A stretch of 64,000 bases of DNA from Burkholderiaceae bacterium. GTDB taxonomy: Bacteria > Pseudomonadota > Gammaproteobacteria > Burkholderiales > Burkholderiaceae_B. The DNA lies in the NCBI GenBank assembly GCA_021208885.1, contig JAJOJF010000037.1, positions 141,468-205,467 of the forward strand, read 5' to 3'. The notes beneath the pieces were generated by a model, which saw only the letters and a list, made by a program, of their open reading frames with translations, had not been told where the DNA came from and did no database searches. The position numbers and the translations under genes were made by a program. Below are positions 22,056 through 33,002 of the stretch, piece after piece (within the stretch, counting starts at the first letter, position 1; every line of letters begins with the position of its first letter).

Positions 22056-23474
22056 CTAATTGTCTTTGCGACCATATTGAGCACTAACCATCTCGAAGAT
22101 GAAGAGTCGACAGTCAAGTGCGCCGTTGTAAAGCGGCACGCGTCGTTTGGGCTTCAAACGCATGGCACCGGGCAAACTGTGATCGGCGCTGATGACGTTG
22201 ACTTGCCAGCCCGCAAAATGCTGTTTCAGGCCAGATGCCCAGGATTGCATTAAATCGGATTCGATCGCCAAGCGTTCCCCGTAGGGAGGATTCGTCACAA
22301 TCATGCCGTTTGGTTTTGATGGTACGAGCGATCTGGCGTCACCAACTTGCCATTCAATGGTGCCGGGTTTAAGTCCAGCGCGTTGCATATTCAGGCGGGC
22401 TGCATCGATGGCTTGAGGCGAGATGTCGCAGCCCATGATCGGGGCGGGCAAGTCAGTCAAGACAGACTCTGTAGCTGCGCGTCGCATGTCTTGCCATGCA
22501 GGGGCGTCGTGAGTGCGCAGCCGTTCAAATGCAAATGGTCGATTGATACCCGGTGGAATCTTGAGCGCTATCCATGCGGCTTCGATCAAAATGGTGCCAC
22601 TGCCACAAAATGGATCAAGCAGAGGTTGATCAGGGTGCCAGCCACTAAGTGCCAGCAGTCCTGCGGCCAAGTTTTCTCGTATGGGTGCCTCTGCCTTGTC
22701 TAGCCGCCAGCCGCGCTTAAAGAGTGACTCACCCGAGGTGTCGAGGTAGAGTGTGGCACTGTCGTGAGCCAGAAAAGTGTGAACGCGTGCATCTGGGCGA
22801 ACCGTGTCGATAGAAGGTCGAGCGCCTTCTTTGTCGCGCAGCCGGTCGCAGATACTGTCTTTGACGAGCAAGTTGCAGTACTGCAGGCTCTGCATGGGAC
22901 TACGAATGGCTGAGGTGTCCACGCGCAGGGTTTTTTCTGGGCCAAGCCAGCGTTCCCAGTTAACGCTTAAGGCCAGCGCCCGAAGCTCATCCTCATTAGC
23001 GACCTTGGCATGCGCTAACTGCACCAAAATTCGCGTTGCCAGTCGGCTGTGTAGGTTGGCCCGCCAGACATCCTGCCAGTTACCACGAAAGCTGCACCCG
23101 GCGGCGGCTGCCCGAACCTCTCGCAGGCCAAGCTGCGTTAGTTCATCGCTCAGGGCTTGCTCAAGTCCCTTGGGGCACGAGGCAAACATCCGGAATGTTT
23201 CGCTTGCTTCGGGACTGTCCTTGGGCACATAAGTCTGAGAGGGCTGCGGTTTAGGTGTTCGACGACGCTCGGACGGTCTGGCATTGGCTGCTGGTGCTTT
23301 CTGGGCTGGGCTTGGCGCGGCTCTTCGTTGTTGGGTTTGAAGGCGAGTGCGTTGATGCGCGCGCGCGCCCGTTTTAGTGCTCTCGGGCTTGGTGCGCTGG
23401 CCTTGGCCCTCATCTGTAATCGGGCGCTGTTTGAGGGTTATTTTGCCGGGCTTGTGCCCAGAGGAGTCTGTCAT
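22056..23474 (-). CDS. THUMP-domain 23S rRNA (guanine-N2) methyltransferase, RlmL-type
   Basis: The 472-residue protein has three parts. An N-terminal stretch of about 90 residues is basic and low-complexity (many Arg, Lys, Gln, Pro), possibly an RNA tether. A THUMP domain begins at RMFASCPKGLEQALSDEL. The Rossmann methyltransferase domain has PLLDPFCGSGTILIEAAW as the SAM motif and the catalytic TNPPYGERL. This corresponds to the N-terminal half of E. coli RlmKL, which methylates G2445 of 23S rRNA. The stop is followed closely on the same strand by the small gene at 21726. The start is uncertain because the leader is so divergent. Confidence 0.85.
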   Translation of the reverse strand: MTDSSGHKPGKITLKQRPITDEGQGQRTKPESTKTGARAHQRTRLQTQQRRAAPSPAQKAPAANARPSERRRTPKPQPSQTYVPKDSPEASETFRMFASCPKGLEQALSDELTQLGLREVRAAAAGCSFRGNWQDVWRANLHSRLATRILVQLAHAKVANEDELRALALSVNWERWLGPEKTLRVDTSAIRSPMQSLQYCNLLVKDSICDRLRDKEGARPSIDTVRPDARVHTFLAHDSATLYLDTSGESLFKRGWRLDKAEAPIRENLAAGLLALSGWHPDQPLLDPFCGSGTILIEAAWIALKIPPGINRPFAFERLRTHDAPAWQDMRRAATESVLTDLPAPIMGCDISPQAIDAARLNMQRAGLKPGTIEWQVGDARSLVPSKPNGMIVTNPPYGERLAIESDLMQSWASGLKQHFAGWQVNVISADHSLPGAMRLKPKRRVPLYNGALDCRLFIFEMVSAQYGRKDN

Positions 23475-23483
23475 CGAAGTCGT

Positions 23484-23987
23484 TCAGAAGGGTTTGAGGA
23501 CAACCAAGGCAATGATGGCCAGCATCAGTACCACCGGGATTTCATTGAACCACCGATAAAACACATGCGAATGTGGGTTGCGTTCCTGCTCGAAGAGTTT
23601 TAGGTGCTGCTTGCATACAAGGTGATAGACGATGATCAGGCCGACCAGAAACAGCTTGACGTGCATCCAGCCATTGCCTGGACCCATACCTATGCCGTAG
23701 TAGAGATAAAGCCACAACCCGAAACCGACTGCCGGAAAGGCCAGAATGGTCATGAATCGATAGAGGCGGTGACTCATGCCAATCAAGGTCTCTTTAACAG
23801 CGGGATCTGTCGCCTGAGCAAGATTGACGTAGATACGAGGCAGATAAAAAAGTCCAGCAAACCAGGATGCCATAAACAGGATGTGAAAGGTCTTAACCCA
23901 CAGCAAAGCGACCGGTGACAACAGCAGTACATAGACGAGTAGGGCAATCAGCACGGCAGACAATGTGGCAACCCAAAACAATCTCAT
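23484..23987 (-). CDS. hemJ: Protoporphyrinogen IX oxidase HemJ-type membrane protein
   Basis: The 167-residue protein has four to five membrane helices and the family signature VKTFHILFMASWFAGLFYLPRIYV with the conserved His and Arg, then a second His in NGWMHVKLFLVGLIIVYH. HemJ oxidises protoporphyrinogen IX to protoporphyrin IX in heme synthesis in bacteria without HemG or HemY. The family is also annotated as CopD-like. It starts 10 bases upstream of the methyltransferase gene's start. Confidence 0.8.
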   Translation of the reverse strand: MRLFWVATLSAVLIALLVYVLLLSPVALLWVKTFHILFMASWFAGLFYLPRIYVNLAQATDPAVKETLIGMSHRLYRFMTILAFPAVGFGLWLYLYYGIGMGPGNGWMHVKLFLVGLIIVYHLVCKQHLKLFEQERNPHSHVFYRWFNEIPVVLMLAIIALVVLKPF

Positions 23988-24056
23988 GACTGGCGTTCCT
24001 TTGTTTCTTTATTTCTGTGTTTCTTTGGTTTTGATGTAGCTTTGAACTTTACGGTT

Positions 24057-25316
24057 TTACCCGCGAGTTTGCCCCTCGCCATGCAATACCCACTTCTGGG
24101 TGGTCAGGCCTTCAAGCCCAACGGGGCCTCGAGCGTGCAAGCGATTGGTTGAAATGCCGATCTCGGCACCCAGACCATACTCAAACCCATCCGCAAAACA
24201 GGTTGGCAGATTGACATATACGGAGCTTGAGTCCACTTCTCGCTCGAACCGGTTGGCAGCATCAATGTCCTGAGTGACGATGGCATCGGTATGGCCCGAC
24301 CCCCAGGTTGCGATATGATCCATGGCTTGTTCGATTGAGTTGACCACACGAACAGCGAGCACGGGCGCCAGATATTCCTCAGCCCAGTCAGCGTCAGTGG
24401 CCGGTTTCATGGCCGGGCAGATGTTGCGCGACTTTTCGCAGCCACGCAACTCAACACCATGCCGGCTCATTTCAGCCTCAAGTTTCGGTAAAAACTTATC
24501 GGCCACCTCTGCGTGAACCAATAGCGTCTCCATCGCCCCACAGATGCCGTAGCGATAGGTCTTTGCGTTGATGGCAATTGAGAGGGCGCGATCTAAGTCA
24601 GCGTGTGCGTCAACATAAACGTGGCAATTGCCGTCAAGGTGCTTGATTAAAGGCACGCGAGCTTCATCCTGCAACCGTCGAATCAGGCTTTTGCCACCGC
24701 GCGGGACGATCACGTCGACGTAATCAGTCATCTTCACGAGATATCCGACTGCATCACGATCGGTTGTCTGGATCAATTGCACAGCATCAGCGGGCAGTGT
24801 CGTTTCTGAGAGTGCTTCACGCAAGATGTCAGCAAGTGCCACGTTGCTGTGAAACGCTTCGCTGCCGCCTCGCAAAATGCACGCATTGCCAGATTTCAGG
24901 CAAAGTGCCGCAGCATCAATCGTTACATTGGGCCGTGACTCATAAATAATGCCGATCACCCCTAGTGGGACTCGCATCTGTGAAACACGCATGCCGTTGG
25001 GGCGAACCGTTGTATTGCTCAGGCTGCCTACCGGGTCAGGTAGCGCAGCGATTTGGCGCAAGCCTTCAGTCATGGTTGCCAGAGATTTGGCGGACAGTTT
25101 GAGCCGATCCATCATGGCGTCGGCCAGGCCACGCTCGCGAGCTGCATCCAAGTCTCTTTGGTTTGCCTCGATTAGTGTCGCATGAGAGTCATCAAGTTTC
25201 GTGGCAATGGCAAGCAGGGCTTTGGATTTTTCTGTGTCGGTTGCACGGGCCAAGTCACGGGCTGCCGCTTTGGCACGCTTGCCAATGTCATTGAGGGTTT
25301 GGGCTAGATCAGTCAT
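24057..25316 (-). CDS. proA: Gamma-glutamyl phosphate reductase
   Basis: This cytoplasmic enzyme reduces gamma-glutamyl phosphate with NADPH in proline synthesis. The start ATG at 25316 gives 419 residues, the family length; an in-frame TTG seven codons earlier is possible but unneeded. Visible signatures are [31 protein letters not shown] and the catalytic cysteine region [14 protein letters not shown]. The C-terminal [20 protein letters not shown] is invariant in ProA. proB is not adjacent, and the gene follows holA. Confidence 0.95.
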   Translation of the reverse strand: MTDLAQTLNDIGKRAKAAARDLARATDTEKSKALLAIATKLDDSHATLIEANQRDLDAARERGLADAMMDRLKLSAKSLATMTEGLRQIAALPDPVGSLSNTTVRPNGMRVSQMRVPLGVIGIIYESRPNVTIDAAALCLKSGNACILRGGSEAFHSNVALADILREALSETTLPADAVQLIQTTDRDAVGYLVKMTDYVDVIVPRGGKSLIRRLQDEARVPLIKHLDGNCHVYVDAHADLDRALSIAINAKTYRYGICGAMETLLVHAEVADKFLPKLEAEMSRHGVELRGCEKSRNICPAMKPATDADWAEEYLAPVLAVRVVNSIEQAMDHIATWGSGHTDAIVTQDIDAANRFEREVDSSSVYVNLPTCFADGFEYGLGAEIGISTNRLHARGPVGLEGLTTQKWVLHGEGQTRG

Positions 25317-25385
25317 GATTGTTGTGTTTTGTAGCAAAGGCCATGAGGCAAACGTGCAAAGCTTGTATGAAGGAGTGCTGACAGT

Positions 25386-26405
25386 TTAGCCTGAGCGGCT
25401 TGCTGCAATGCTCATGCCAAGCCTTGCCAGTTCATGCCAAGCATCTGTCAGGCGTCCGGTCACAGAAAGGCCTTTGATGATACGGTCCACTTCATGCGCA
25501 TGGGTTACAGCACGTTGCCAACGTGCAGCGCTGACCCGGTTTAGTGCTGCGCGAGCACGCTGCTCCCGAACTCCAAACAGTCGTTGCGCTTTCATGGCTG
25601 CCGCCATCGGTTGGCCGCGACGAACAGCTTGGCTGATTCGATCAAGCGTGCGAATCTCTTCACCCATCGCCCATAGAACGAGCGGCGGGGCCTCGCCCTC
25701 GGCTTTTAGTCCCCAGAGCACATTGAGCATCCGCCTGGCATCGCCGTCGAGCATTGCATCTCGCAAGGCAAAGACATCGTAGCGAGCCACATTCAACACG
25801 GCAGCTTGACACTGTTCAATGGTGACTTCGCCAGGCTGATGCAGCAAGCCTAGTTTCAGGATCTCCTGATGCGCAGCCAACAAATTTCCCTCTACGCGGT
25901 CAGCTAGCCACTGCAGTGACTCGGGCTTCATATGCTGCTGTTGCAGTGCCAGCCTTTGGGCGATCCAGTCAGGCAGTTCAGCTCGGCTGATGTCCCGAAG
26001 CTCAATGACCATGCCCCCTTGAAACAAGGCTCTAGCCCAAGTGGTTTCGCGTGTTGTGCGGTCCAGGCCCGGGAGTTTGACGACCGTTAAAACATCACCA
26101 GCGAGTTGGCCTGCGCATTGACTGGCTAGCGCTTCAATCGCGCTGGCGCCAGCCTTGCCAGGCTTGCCGCCAGGCAGCGATATCTCCACCATTTGGCGAT
26201 CACCAAACAGCGAGCCGCTGCTGCCTGAGCTTAGAGCGGCCTGCCAGTCGCTGCGCGCATCCATCACAAAGCGGTGCTGCTCGGTAAAGCCCTCTTCGCG
26301 AGCCCGTTCTCTGAGGGCATCGCCTGCTTCGAGTACTAGCAGCGGTTCATTGCCCGTTATAACAACAAGTGCTGGCAAAGGCTGATTGGCAGTGAGCGCA
26401 TGCAC
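25386..26405 (-). CDS. holA: DNA polymerase III delta subunit
   Basis: The delta subunit opens the beta clamp during clamp loading. The 339-residue protein has the three-domain pattern with TGNEPLLVLEAGDALRERA at the N-terminus, where the loader signature G(D/N)EPLL is recognisable. VEISLPGGKPGKAG and the C-terminal collar helices follow. The start is a GTG (26405) with GAGGG upstream; an ATG nearby is out of frame. It sits 12 bases after lptE, the usual leuS-lptE-holA order. Confidence 0.9.
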   Translation of the reverse strand: MHALTANQPLPALVVITGNEPLLVLEAGDALRERAREEGFTEQHRFVMDARSDWQAALSSGSSGSLFGDRQMVEISLPGGKPGKAGASAIEALASQCAGQLAGDVLTVVKLPGLDRTTRETTWARALFQGGMVIELRDISRAELPDWIAQRLALQQQHMKPESLQWLADRVEGNLLAAHQEILKLGLLHQPGEVTIEQCQAAVLNVARYDVFALRDAMLDGDARRMLNVLWGLKAEGEAPPLVLWAMGEEIRTLDRISQAVRRGQPMAAAMKAQRLFGVREQRARAALNRVSAARWQRAVTHAHEVDRIIKGLSVTGRLTDAWHELARLGMSIAASRSG

Positions 26406-26417
26406 GCGATGTTCCCT

Positions 26418-26999
26418 CTAGTTGCCGTTGGCTTTTAGCTCGGCGTAACGTTCCGCCACATCAGGGGCACTGATTTGGCGAACAATGCGCGAGACCAGGC
26501 TTGACTGCATTTGGTTAAATAACGTTGCTTGCTCGCCTTCTTTGGCTTGCACAACGCGATCGTCAAATGGCATATTGCGTACCGCTCGTAATGTGGTGTT
26601 AGGCAGAATAACCTCGCCGTTGGCAGTGACCAAGTTGAAGGTGTAGGTCAAAGTCAACTCATACTCCTCTACGCGACCCTGGGCATTTAGCGACACTTCC
26701 CGGGCCGTGCGCGATGTCGAAATTTGCTGCAGGGCGGCGTCATAGGAGGAGCTTGCCGATTCTAAGAGTGCTGTGTTTGGCGATGCCGCTTTGATCGCTC
26801 GCCGCAGGTCTGCTCCAAACGCCGTGTTTTCCGGGACCTTCATGAGCAGGGACTTAAATGGCAAGGGAGTCGTTCCCTGCATTCGGAATCCACAAGCTGT
26901 CAGGGTCAACGCCAGCGTGGCAAGCAACAGCAACCACCAACCCCGGCTTGCTGTTTTCGGTGTTTTGCTGTCGGTGCTCAGGCTGCACGTTAATTGCAT
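26418..26999 (-). CDS. lptE: LPS-assembly lipoprotein LptE
   Basis: LptE is an outer-membrane lipoprotein that plugs the LptD barrel and helps insert lipopolysaccharide. The 193-residue precursor has a signal peptide (WWLLLLATLALTLTAC) with a lipobox ending at Cys36. Then comes the LptE signature CGFRMQGTTPLPFKSLLM and a mostly beta remainder. It lies between leuS and holA, the conserved location in proteobacteria. Confidence 0.92.
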   Translation of the reverse strand: MQLTCSLSTDSKTPKTASRGWWLLLLATLALTLTACGFRMQGTTPLPFKSLLMKVPENTAFGADLRRAIKAASPNTALLESASSSYDAALQQISTSRTAREVSLNAQGRVEEYELTLTYTFNLVTANGEVILPNTTLRAVRNMPFDDRVVQAKEGEQATLFNQMQSSLVSRIVRQISAPDVAERYAELKANGN

Positions 27000-27038
27000 G
27001 GCGGTCTTCCTTTAAGAGATTGTTGTCTGGCTCATTGT

Positions 27039-29705
27039 CTAGCCAACCACATTGACAAGCTTGCCAGGCACGATGATGACACGTTTGAGTGCTCGGCCAT
27101 CAAGGTGCTTTTGGACGGCATCGTGCGAACTCGCTTGGTTTTCGATTGTTGACTTGTCAGCATCGGCAGCTACAACCAGAGAGCCACGCACTTTGCCATT
27201 GACTTGCAACACGAGCTCAAGCATATCAGCCTTGAGCGCCTGCTCATCGACACTCGGCCAGCTCGCATCGAGCAAATCGCCATGGGTGTCAGCAAATGAC
27301 AATTCACGCCACAGTTGCCATGTAATGTGCGGTACAACCGGGTAGAGTACACGCAAGAGAATGCTGAAAACTTCTGCCAAGGCTTGCGCAGCCATGGCAT
27401 TGGTTGCGGCGAGTTTGGCTTCATCAATGGCGTTGAGCATTTTCATGCAGGCCGATACAACTGTGTTGTATTGGATGCGATCGTAGTCGTAGTCAGCTTG
27501 CTTGAGCAAACCGTGGATGGTCCGTCGTAATTCGGCTACAGCTTCATCGGCACTTGACCAGCCAAGAGCTTGCTTTTGTGCAAGTCCAGTTTTGATGAGT
27601 TCGCGATGGTTATATGCGCTAGTCCAAAGGCGTCGTAAAAATCTCAGTGAACCATCGACACCGGAATCAGACCATTCAAGGGTTTGCTCGGGCGGGCTTG
27701 TGAACATCACAAACAAACGGGCTGTGTCGGCGCCTTGGTTTTCAATAAGGGACTGTGGATCAACACCATTGTTTTTGGACTTTGACATGGTGCCCACGCC
27801 ACCATACTGAATCTGACGCCCATCTGCCTTTAAGCGTGCACCGACAATGGCACCCTTTGCATCGTAGGTGTTGTCGACTTCATCAGGCCAGAAGTATTCG
27901 ATGCCACCACGCTCATTCTTTTCAAAATAGATGTGGTTGAGCACCATGCCTTGTGTCAGTAGACGGGTAAATGGCTCGTCAAACTTCACCAACCCAAGGT
28001 CTCGCATGACTTTGGTCCAGAATCGAGCGTAGAGCAGATGCAATACAGCATGTTCGATGCCGCCGATGTACTGGTCCATTGGCATCCAGTAGTCGTTGCG
28101 TGCATCGACCATGGCTTGATCGTTGCCCGGCGAGGTGTATCGCATGAAATACCAAGACGAGTCCACGAAGGTGTCCATGGTGTCGGTCTCGCGTCTGGCT
28201 GGCTTGTTGCACTTTGGGCAGTGGCACGACAAAAAGCCCTCGTGTTTGGCTAGCGGGTTGCCTGACCCGTCAGGGATCAGATCTTCTGGCAACACCACTG
28301 GCAGATCGGTTTCGGGCACTGGTACGGGTCCGCAATCGTCGCAGTGAATAATCGGGATGGGAGTGCCCCAGTAGCGCTGACGCGAAATGCCCCAGTCACG
28401 AAGTCGCCATGTGGTTTGACGTTCGCCAATGCCCATGGATTGCAACCGCTCGGCGATGGTGGCAATCGCCTGGGTCGAGGAAAGACCATCAAACTCGCCA
28501 GAATTGACCAGGACGCCGGCTTGTTTGTCGGCATACCACTCTTGCCATTGCTGGTCATCGAACGCATGTTTGCCGACCTGCACGACTTGTTTGATTGGCA
28601 ATCCATATTTCAGCGCAAAGGCAAAATCCCGCTCGTCATGGGCTGGCACACCCATGACGGCTCCCCCTCCGTAACTCATGAGCACGTAGTTGCCCACCCA
28701 TAGTGGCACGTCCTGGCCGGTCAACGGATGTTTAACCGTCAATCCGGTGTCGAAGCCTTCTTTTTCACGGGTGGCGATTTCTGCTTCGGTCTGTCCACCT
28801 TGCTGGCATCGCTCAATAAACCCCGCTAGCTCAGGGTTGGATGCTGCGGCATGAGAGGCCAGGGGGTGTTCGGGGGCTACCGCACAAAACGTGACTCCCA
28901 TGATGGTGTCAGCCCGGGTAGTAAAGACAAACATCTGGCCGTCTTGTATCAAGAGGCCATCAGCGTCACGAACGTCATGACTAAATGCAAACCGAACGCC
29001 CTCGCTTTTGCCGATCCAGTTTTCCTGCATGGCACGCACGCGATCTGGCCAACCATCCAGCTTGTCTCTGACTTGCGACAACAGTTCTTCAGCGTAATCG
29101 GTAATGCGCAGGTAATAACCAGGGATTTCGCGCTTTTCTACTGGCGCTCCCGAGCGCCAGCCCTTGCCGTCAATGACTTGCTCGTTGGCAAGAACGGTGT
29201 TGTCGACCGGATCCCAGTTAACTACTTGAGTTTTTCGATAAGCAATGCCTTTTTCGAGCATTTTCAGGAACAGCCACTGGTTCCATTTGTAGTATTTCGG
29301 ATCGCAAGCGCACATCTCACGCGACCAGTCAATTGCCAGGCCCATGGATTGCATCTGCTTTTTCATGTACGCGATGTTGTCGTAGGTCCACTTCGCTGGT
29401 GGGACTTTGGACTTAATGGCAGCATTTTCCGCGGGCATTCCAAAAGCATCCCATCCCATGGGCATCAATACGTTGTAGCCCTTCATGCGTAATTGCCGGG
29501 CCATCATGTCATTGATGGTGTAGTTGCGTACATGGCCCATGTGTAACTTGCCGCTAGGGTAGGGCAGCATAGAACAGGCGTAAAACTTGGGTTTTGGATT
29601 GCCCTGAGGATCGGTTGCGTCTTCTGAGACAGCGTAGGCGTTTTGGGCGTTCCAGGCGGCTTGCGCCGTGATTTCAACGTCGTTGGGTTGGTAGCGTTCC
29701 TGCAT
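27039..29705 (-). CDS. leuS: Leucyl-tRNA synthetase
   Basis: This cytoplasmic class I aminoacyl-tRNA synthetase (888 residues) has the HIGH motif as HMGH in [16 protein letters not shown] and KMSKS as MSKSKNN in [15 protein letters not shown]. The inserted editing domain contains [24 protein letters not shown]. The gene is intact. The upstream start region has GGCAAAGAAGATTC before the ATG. It leads the leuS-lptE-holA operon, which the downstream proA may join. Confidence 0.97.
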   Translation of the reverse strand: MQERYQPNDVEITAQAAWNAQNAYAVSEDATDPQGNPKPKFYACSMLPYPSGKLHMGHVRNYTINDMMARQLRMKGYNVLMPMGWDAFGMPAENAAIKSKVPPAKWTYDNIAYMKKQMQSMGLAIDWSREMCACDPKYYKWNQWLFLKMLEKGIAYRKTQVVNWDPVDNTVLANEQVIDGKGWRSGAPVEKREIPGYYLRITDYAEELLSQVRDKLDGWPDRVRAMQENWIGKSEGVRFAFSHDVRDADGLLIQDGQMFVFTTRADTIMGVTFCAVAPEHPLASHAAASNPELAGFIERCQQGGQTEAEIATREKEGFDTGLTVKHPLTGQDVPLWVGNYVLMSYGGGAVMGVPAHDERDFAFALKYGLPIKQVVQVGKHAFDDQQWQEWYADKQAGVLVNSGEFDGLSSTQAIATIAERLQSMGIGERQTTWRLRDWGISRQRYWGTPIPIIHCDDCGPVPVPETDLPVVLPEDLIPDGSGNPLAKHEGFLSCHCPKCNKPARRETDTMDTFVDSSWYFMRYTSPGNDQAMVDARNDYWMPMDQYIGGIEHAVLHLLYARFWTKVMRDLGLVKFDEPFTRLLTQGMVLNHIYFEKNERGGIEYFWPDEVDNTYDAKGAIVGARLKADGRQIQYGGVGTMSKSKNNGVDPQSLIENQGADTARLFVMFTSPPEQTLEWSDSGVDGSLRFLRRLWTSAYNHRELIKTGLAQKQALGWSSADEAVAELRRTIHGLLKQADYDYDRIQYNTVVSACMKMLNAIDEAKLAATNAMAAQALAEVFSILLRVLYPVVPHITWQLWRELSFADTHGDLLDASWPSVDEQALKADMLELVLQVNGKVRGSLVVAADADKSTIENQASSHDAVQKHLDGRALKRVIIVPGKLVNVVG

Positions 29706-29802
29706 GAATCTTCTTTGCCTGTGTTTCGAGTAATTGGGAGCGGTTCAGATGCCAAGCCATTATAGAATCGCGTGACACCAAGAATCGGTGGGTTCGCTGA
29801 AA

Positions 29803-29838
29803 TTAAAAAACCCCGCGATGAGAATCAGGCGGGGTTCT
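29803..29838 (-). terminator. Hairpin terminator of the rpmB-rpmG operon
   Basis: The inverted repeat AACCCCGC (29809-29816) / GCGGGGTT (29829-29836) gives an 8-base-pair stem with a 12-base loop, followed on the minus strand by a run of T. It lies about 65 bases after the rpmG stop, before the leuS start region. Confidence 0.8.
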
Positions 29839-29902
29839 AAAGGCTGCAGGTGAGGCTGCCGGCTTGAACTCTAGCGAGTTCGCCTGCCGAGTTGACTGTA
29901 GC

Positions 29903-30070
29903 TTATTTCAGCTTGGTCTCTTTATACTCAACGTGCTTGCGCGCGACGGGATCAAACTTTTTGATGATCATTTTGTCAGGCGTGTTGCGCTTGTTCTTGG
30001 TGGTGGTGTAGAAGTGACCCGTGCCAGCGGTCGACTCCAGCTTGATTTTTTCGCGAATGCCCTTGGCCAT
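29903..30070 (-). CDS. rpmG: 50S ribosomal protein L33
   Basis: This is a 55-residue ribosomal protein of the large subunit. The sequence begins [20 protein letters not shown] and contains [21 protein letters not shown], the L33 pattern without zinc cysteines. It follows rpmB after 32 bases, the standard rpmB-rpmG order, and a terminator follows. Confidence 0.97.
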   Translation of the reverse strand: MAKGIREKIKLESTAGTGHFYTTTKNKRNTPDKMIIKKFDPVARKHVEYKETKLK

Positions 30071-30102
30071 GTCGTGATCTCCGTATCCTGATTAAGCTAG
30101 GG

Positions 30103-30339
30103 TTAAACCGCTTCGCCGCGGGCGCGAAGGTCCGCTAGAACTGAATCGATACCCACCTTGTCAATCGTGCGAAGCGCATTGGCGCTAACGCGAAGGCGAA
30201 CCCAGCGATTTTCACTCTCAACCCAGAAACGGCGATATTGCAGATTTGGCAAAAAACGACGCTTGGTTTTGTTGTTGGCGTGAGAGACGTTGTTGCCCGA
30301 CATCGGGCTTTTTCCAGTTACTTGGCATACACGTGCCAT
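30103..30339 (-). CDS. rpmB: 50S ribosomal protein L28
   Basis: This is a 78-residue large-subunit protein. [39 protein letters not shown] is the canonical L28 sequence, as is [16 protein letters not shown]. It has a good AATAAGGTG ribosome binding site. It is the first gene of rpmB-rpmG, divergent from cfa. Confidence 0.97.
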   Translation of the reverse strand: MARVCQVTGKSPMSGNNVSHANNKTKRRFLPNLQYRRFWVESENRWVRLRVSANALRTIDKVGIDSVLADLRARGEAV

Positions 30340-30360
30340 GATCGCACCTTATTCTTCAGC

Positions 30361-30378
30361 GCAGGCAATAAAGCCTGC
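30361..30378. repeat. Inverted repeat in the rpmB leader
   Basis: GCAGGC-aataaa-GCCTGC is a perfect 6-base-pair arm repeat 22 bases upstream of the rpmB start. It could fold in the 5' untranslated leader of the rpmB-rpmG transcript. A role in ribosomal-protein feedback is possible but not demonstrated; chance cannot be excluded. Confidence 0.4.
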
Positions 30379-30543
30379 CGGTTCAGTCCTAAACACGCAA
30401 TGATAGCCCGGATTCGCAGTGCTTGGCAAGTCAGGTGGCTCGATTTGTGCTCAAGGGTGGTTTAGTTGCATCAGTCGGTTCCCTCGAATCGTAAAATCCG
30501 ATAAATTCGTCAAGGTCGATCAACCCGAGAAGGAGAAACGGAT

Positions 30544-31809
30544 TTGAACCCGTTGGCCAGCATTGTCGAGAAGAAACTTGCAGCCATGCCCGTCGCCGTC
30601 AGATTGCAAATGCCTGATGGTCAGTGGCTCGGTTCCAAAGATTCCCAGGTTGAATTTATTGCGAAAACGAATGCCGCCTTAAAAAATCTCGCCACCGGTG
30701 ACATCGGCAAGGTGGGGGAGGATTACGTCGAAGGGCGTGTGGAGATTAACAGTCCCATGCGCGACTTGATGGCCGCGGCCACCGCGTTGTTGCCCGGCAA
30801 CCCGGTTGAGGCAGCTCAGCAGGGGACTTTCACAGCGTTAATAGGGCGCCTGATGTCTGTTTGGCGTCACTCCATTGAGCGTGATGCCAAGCAGATTGAA
30901 TTTCACTATGACTTATCCGATGACTTTTACGGGCTTTGGCTGGATCCCAGACGGGTCTATTCCTGCGCCTACTACCGCGACGCGGATATGTCGTTGGCTC
31001 AGGCGCAAGAGGCCAAGCTTGATCATATTTGCCGCAAGCTAAAGCTCAAGGCAGGCGAAAGGTTTGTCGATATCGGTGCAGGGTGGGGTGGGCTGTTGCT
31101 TTGGGCAGCAGAAAACTACGGCGTAGATGCCACGGGCATTACATTGTCTAAAAATCAACACGCCTACGTTAATAAACTCATCGAACAAAAGGGCTTGTCT
31201 GGCCGGGTCCGCATGGAGTTGCTCGATTACCGTAAGCTCGATACGACCAAACCGTTTGACAAGATCGCTTCAGTGGGCATGTTCGAGCACGTTGGACGAG
31301 CTCAGTTAAACAACTACTTCACCCGGCTAAGAGAGTTGCTTGCACCCGGTGGTCTCGTGATGAATCATGGCATTACTGCCGGTGGTGTTGATAACGCACA
31401 GCTTGGGCACGGAATGGGTGACTTTATCGAGAAGTACATTTTCCCTGGCGGTGAGTTGGTGCATATCGGGCATGTCCTGACTCACATGGCTAACGGTGGT
31501 TTGGAATCGGTTGACGTTGAAAACCTGCGCCCGCACTATGCCAGAACGCTATGGGCATGGAGTGATGCGCTTGAAGCAAATCTCGACAAGGCAAAAGCAA
31601 TATTGAGCTCAGATCGCGGACAAAAAGCGCTCAGAGCTTACCGCCTCTATTTGGCTGGGTGTGCGGCCGGTTTTGAAAACGGCTGGATTGCCCTTTATCA
31701 AGTTCTCGGTGCGCACTTGCCACAATCGGGACGCGCCGACGAGCTCGATAACCCCAACGACTTAGCGTACCCGTGGCGTCGAGGCTACATGTACGGTGCT
31801 CAGGGTTGA
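30544..31809 (+). CDS. cfa: Cyclopropane-fatty-acyl-phospholipid synthase
   Basis: The enzyme transfers a methylene group from S-adenosylmethionine to unsaturated phospholipid acyl chains at the inner-membrane face. The 421-residue length, the SAM motif [39 protein letters not shown] and [19 protein letters not shown] are characteristic. The start is a TTG at 30544 with AAGGAG nine bases upstream; no better ATG occurs near the N-terminus. Its 3' end overlaps the convergent oxidoreductase gene by 10 bases. Confidence 0.93.
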   Translation: MNPLASIVEKKLAAMPVAVRLQMPDGQWLGSKDSQVEFIAKTNAALKNLATGDIGKVGEDYVEGRVEINSPMRDLMAAATALLPGNPVEAAQQGTFTALIGRLMSVWRHSIERDAKQIEFHYDLSDDFYGLWLDPRRVYSCAYYRDADMSLAQAQEAKLDHICRKLKLKAGERFVDIGAGWGGLLLWAAENYGVDATGITLSKNQHAYVNKLIEQKGLSGRVRMELLDYRKLDTTKPFDKIASVGMFEHVGRAQLNNYFTRLRELLAPGGLVMNHGITAGGVDNAQLGHGMGDFIEKYIFPGGELVHIGHVLTHMANGGLESVDVENLRPHYARTLWAWSDALEANLDKAKAILSSDRGQKALRAYRLYLAGCAAGFENGWIALYQVLGAHLPQSGRADELDNPNDLAYPWRRGYMYGAQG

Positions 31810-32843
31810 ATTGCAGCTGCCTCTGTTCGCGAGCTTGCCGGCATGTCAGCGATTGACATCATGGCCTTTGCGGCAATCTCAAATGACTCAAGTCTGGCTT
31901 GATGATCAAAAATCTGACCGGCGAACATGAGTTCGTCGGCTTGGGTCTTCATCAGTAGCTGGTGAAGGCCTGCTTTGACCGTGTCTGGCCCACCGACCAC
32001 TGAACAGGTGAGCATTTGCGAGGCGAAATACCGCTCAGACTCATTCCAGAACTCGTCGATATTGGCGATTGGAGGCGGCAATTGGCCTCGAGTGTTTCGG
32101 CGCATACGAACAAAGTGCTGCTGAACTGAGGTAAACAGGTACCTGGCTTCAGCGTCAGTGGCTGCAGCAATGACGTTCACCAACACCATTGCGTAGGGAC
32201 TAACAAGGTGTGCGGACGGTCTGAACGTTTGCCTGTAGACCGCCAACGCATCGAAAAGGTCGCTCGGTGCAAAGTGCGAAGCAAATGCGTAGGGCAACCC
32301 CAGATGCGCTGCTAGTTGCGCCCCATAAAGGCTAGAACCGAGAATCCAGATCGGTACTTCCGTGCCCATGCCTGGCACTGCTTTGACTGGGTGCTGATCA
32401 GCCTGTCTACTAAGATATCCTTGTAGTTCCAGTACGTCTTGCGGAAATCCCTCGCCAGTGTCTTGCAGGTCGCGACGCAGTGCGCGAGCTGTCAGGGGGT
32501 CGGTCCCTGGAGCGCGCCCAACTCCAAGATCAATTCTGTCAGGGTACAGACAGGCCAGCGTGCCAAACTGTTCCGCAATCACTAACGGCGCATGGTTTGG
32601 CAACATGACGCCACCGGAGCCCACTCGTATTCGTTTGGTCCCGGCAGCGACGTGACCAATGACCACGGCGGTCGCGGAGCTGGCGTTGCCAGTCATGTTG
32701 TGGTGTTCGGCCAGCCAGTAGCGCTTATAACCGAAGTTATCGGCGTGTTGAGCTAGGCTCAAGGAGTTTGCGAGCGCTTGGCCGGGCGTGGATCCCTCAG
32801 GTATGGGTGAAAGGTCTAGAATTGAGTATGGAGTCATGGTCAT
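31800..32843 (-). CDS. Luciferase-like (LLM-class) flavin-dependent oxidoreductase
   Basis: The protein has the bacterial-luciferase TIM-barrel signature of the YhbW subgroup. [38 protein letters not shown] starts it, and [43 protein letters not shown] follows. It should use reduced FMN from a partner reductase; the substrate is unknown. The ATG at 32843 (or 32837, two codons later) is preferred to the longer frame from 32909, which adds non-family sequence. No flavin reductase gene is adjacent. Confidence 0.85.
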   Translation of the reverse strand: MTMTPYSILDLSPIPEGSTPGQALANSLSLAQHADNFGYKRYWLAEHHNMTGNASSATAVVIGHVAAGTKRIRVGSGGVMLPNHAPLVIAEQFGTLACLYPDRIDLGVGRAPGTDPLTARALRRDLQDTGEGFPQDVLELQGYLSRQADQHPVKAVPGMGTEVPIWILGSSLYGAQLAAHLGLPYAFASHFAPSDLFDALAVYRQTFRPSAHLVSPYAMVLVNVIAAATDAEARYLFTSVQQHFVRMRRNTRGQLPPPIANIDEFWNESERYFASQMLTCSVVGGPDTVKAGLHQLLMKTQADELMFAGQIFDHQARLESFEIAAKAMMSIADMPASSRTEAAAIQP

Positions 32844-33002
32844 CAAACTATGACATGAAAAGGTTATCCTGTCGTGAATGTAAGAATGCAACTGGACTTT
32901 ATTACACACGACTGATAGTGAGAGTACCTCGCTCGCCTGACTGAAATCAATGGGTGAGCAGCAAATTGCAAGACCTAGAAGACTATTAACAAGGAGCGAA
33001 TC